From Thermaceae bacterium (GTDB lineage: Bacteria; Deinococcota; Deinococci; Deinococcales; Marinithermaceae), in assembly GCA_027023345.1 (NCBI GenBank), contig JALVVO010000283.1, positions 1-5,591 on the forward strand: a DNA stretch of 5,591 nucleotides, read 5' to 3'. Within the stretch, counting starts at the first letter, position 1, and each line of letters begins with the position of its first letter. This document shows, piece by piece, positions 5,120-5,591 of the stretch. The notes under the pieces are model-generated. The model was not told the origin of the DNA. It made no database searches and saw only the letters and a program-made list of their open reading frames with translations. The position numbers and the translations under genes are program-made.

Positions 5120-5591
5120 GGGCAGGCAAGGAGCGCCCGGCGGAGGCTTGGGAGGTAGCTTGCGCCGAAGAAGTGGACGTGGGCGAGGAGGTAGTAGAGC
5201 TGGTAGCAGGGAAGGGCCTCCCGTACCTCCGTGGGCACCGGGTAGCGCTCCTCGTAGGCCGCCCAAAACGCGCTGGGGAAGCCCCCAAAAAGCCGCATCA
5301 TCGCGAGGTCCACGCCCCGCTCGCCGACCCAGACCGAGGGGTCGAGGAGCGCGGGGCCGGCCTCGCTCATGTGGACGTTCCCCGACCAGAGGTCGCCGTG
5401 GATCAGGGTCGGGCCCTCGGCGGGGAGCTTGAGGCGGGAAAGAAGCCGCTTTAGCTCAGGGCCGAGCGCCCCGAGCCGGCCCCAGGTCGCCTCGACCAGG
5501 GGGAGAAGGCGTTTTTCCGCGAAGTGGCGGCTCCAGTCGTCGGCCTCGCCGGCGGGGAGGGGAAAGGTGCCGAGGTAGCCGGGGCGGGGCC
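5116..5591 (-). CDS. Fructosamine/ketosamine-3-kinase family protein (5' end outside window)
   Basis: C-terminal 157 residues of a kinase of the fructosamine-3-kinase (FN3K/YniA) family, part of the aminoglycoside-phosphotransferase-like fold. Characterised members phosphorylate O3 of ketosamines (ribulosamines, fructosamines) on glycated proteins or amines, making them unstable and so reversing glycation. Counting from the first whole codon at 5589: GYLGTFPL (4-11) and DDWSRHFAEKRLLPL (17-31) match the family's substrate-lobe motif; HGDLWSGN (64-71) is the catalytic loop with D66; LLDPSVWVGERGVDLAMMRLF (81-101) has the metal-binding D83 and the family-typical EVDLAM-like segment; LPCYQLYYLLAHVHFFG lies near the end. 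Relatives are about 260-290 aa, so some 105-130 N-terminal residues, including the nucleotide-binding loop, lie beyond the right edge. Its stop codon overlaps that of the convergent flavoprotein. The real substrate is unknown; bacterial members often prefer ribulosamines. Confidence 0.93.
   Translation of the reverse strand, partial: PRPGYLGTFPLPAGEADDWSRHFAEKRLLPLVEATWGRLGALGPELKRLLSRLKLPAEGPTLIHGDLWSGNVHMSEAGPALLDPSVWVGERGVDLAMMRLFGGFPSAFWAAYEERYPVPTEVREALPCYQLYYLLAHVHFFGASYLPSLRRALLACP

Noticed and set aside
4385..5266. 293-codon minus-strand frame across the flavoprotein and kinase ends
   Set aside because: Antisense to the FAD enzyme and out of frame with the kinase; no domain recognisable.

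Overview
The window is high-GC (well over 60% by eye), densely coding bacterial DNA. Codon choice is strongly GC-ending, intergenic gaps are tiny, and two divergent genes look leaderless (a -10 hexamer 7 nt before each ATG). Together these suggest a thermophile of the Deinococcota, Thermaceae-like (Thermus, Oceanithermus or Marinithermus relatives). That is inference from style and protein flavour, not a database match.

Layout. (1) Positions 1-1932, minus strand: a branched-chain-amino-acid-type (HAAT family) ABC importer. A periplasmic substrate-binding protein (751-1932) is followed by a LivH-type permease (1-705, running off the left edge). A perfect 11-bp inverted repeat fills most of the 45-bp gap between them. 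(2) Positions 1996-3765, minus strand: an M3-family oligoendopeptidase (PepF-like), with a 9-bp GC-rich dyad touching its stop codon and lying just upstream of the -10 hexamer of the binding-protein gene. (3) Positions 3762-3791: a perfect 30-bp palindrome that contains the start codons of both the peptidase gene (leftward) and a flavoprotein gene (rightward), plus a -10-like hexamer on each strand. (4) Positions 3788-5119, plus strand: a CoA-disulfide/persulfide-reductase-like FAD/NAD(P)H oxidoreductase with the single active-site Cys. (5) Positions 5116-5591, minus strand: the C-terminal part of a fructosamine/ketosamine-3-kinase family protein, convergent with the flavoprotein and sharing a CTAG at the two stop codons.

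How they may work together: peptidase, binding protein and permease face the same way and could form a peptide-breakdown plus amino-acid-uptake transcription unit, with an extra promoter in front of the binding protein. The flavoprotein (thiol/persulfide redox) and the kinase (repair of glycated amines) are housekeeping or stress-protection functions. The most unusual item is the shared palindromic divergent promoter at 3762-3791. I see no phage, insertion sequence, CRISPR array, tRNA or rRNA. No gap between genes exceeds about 65 bp.
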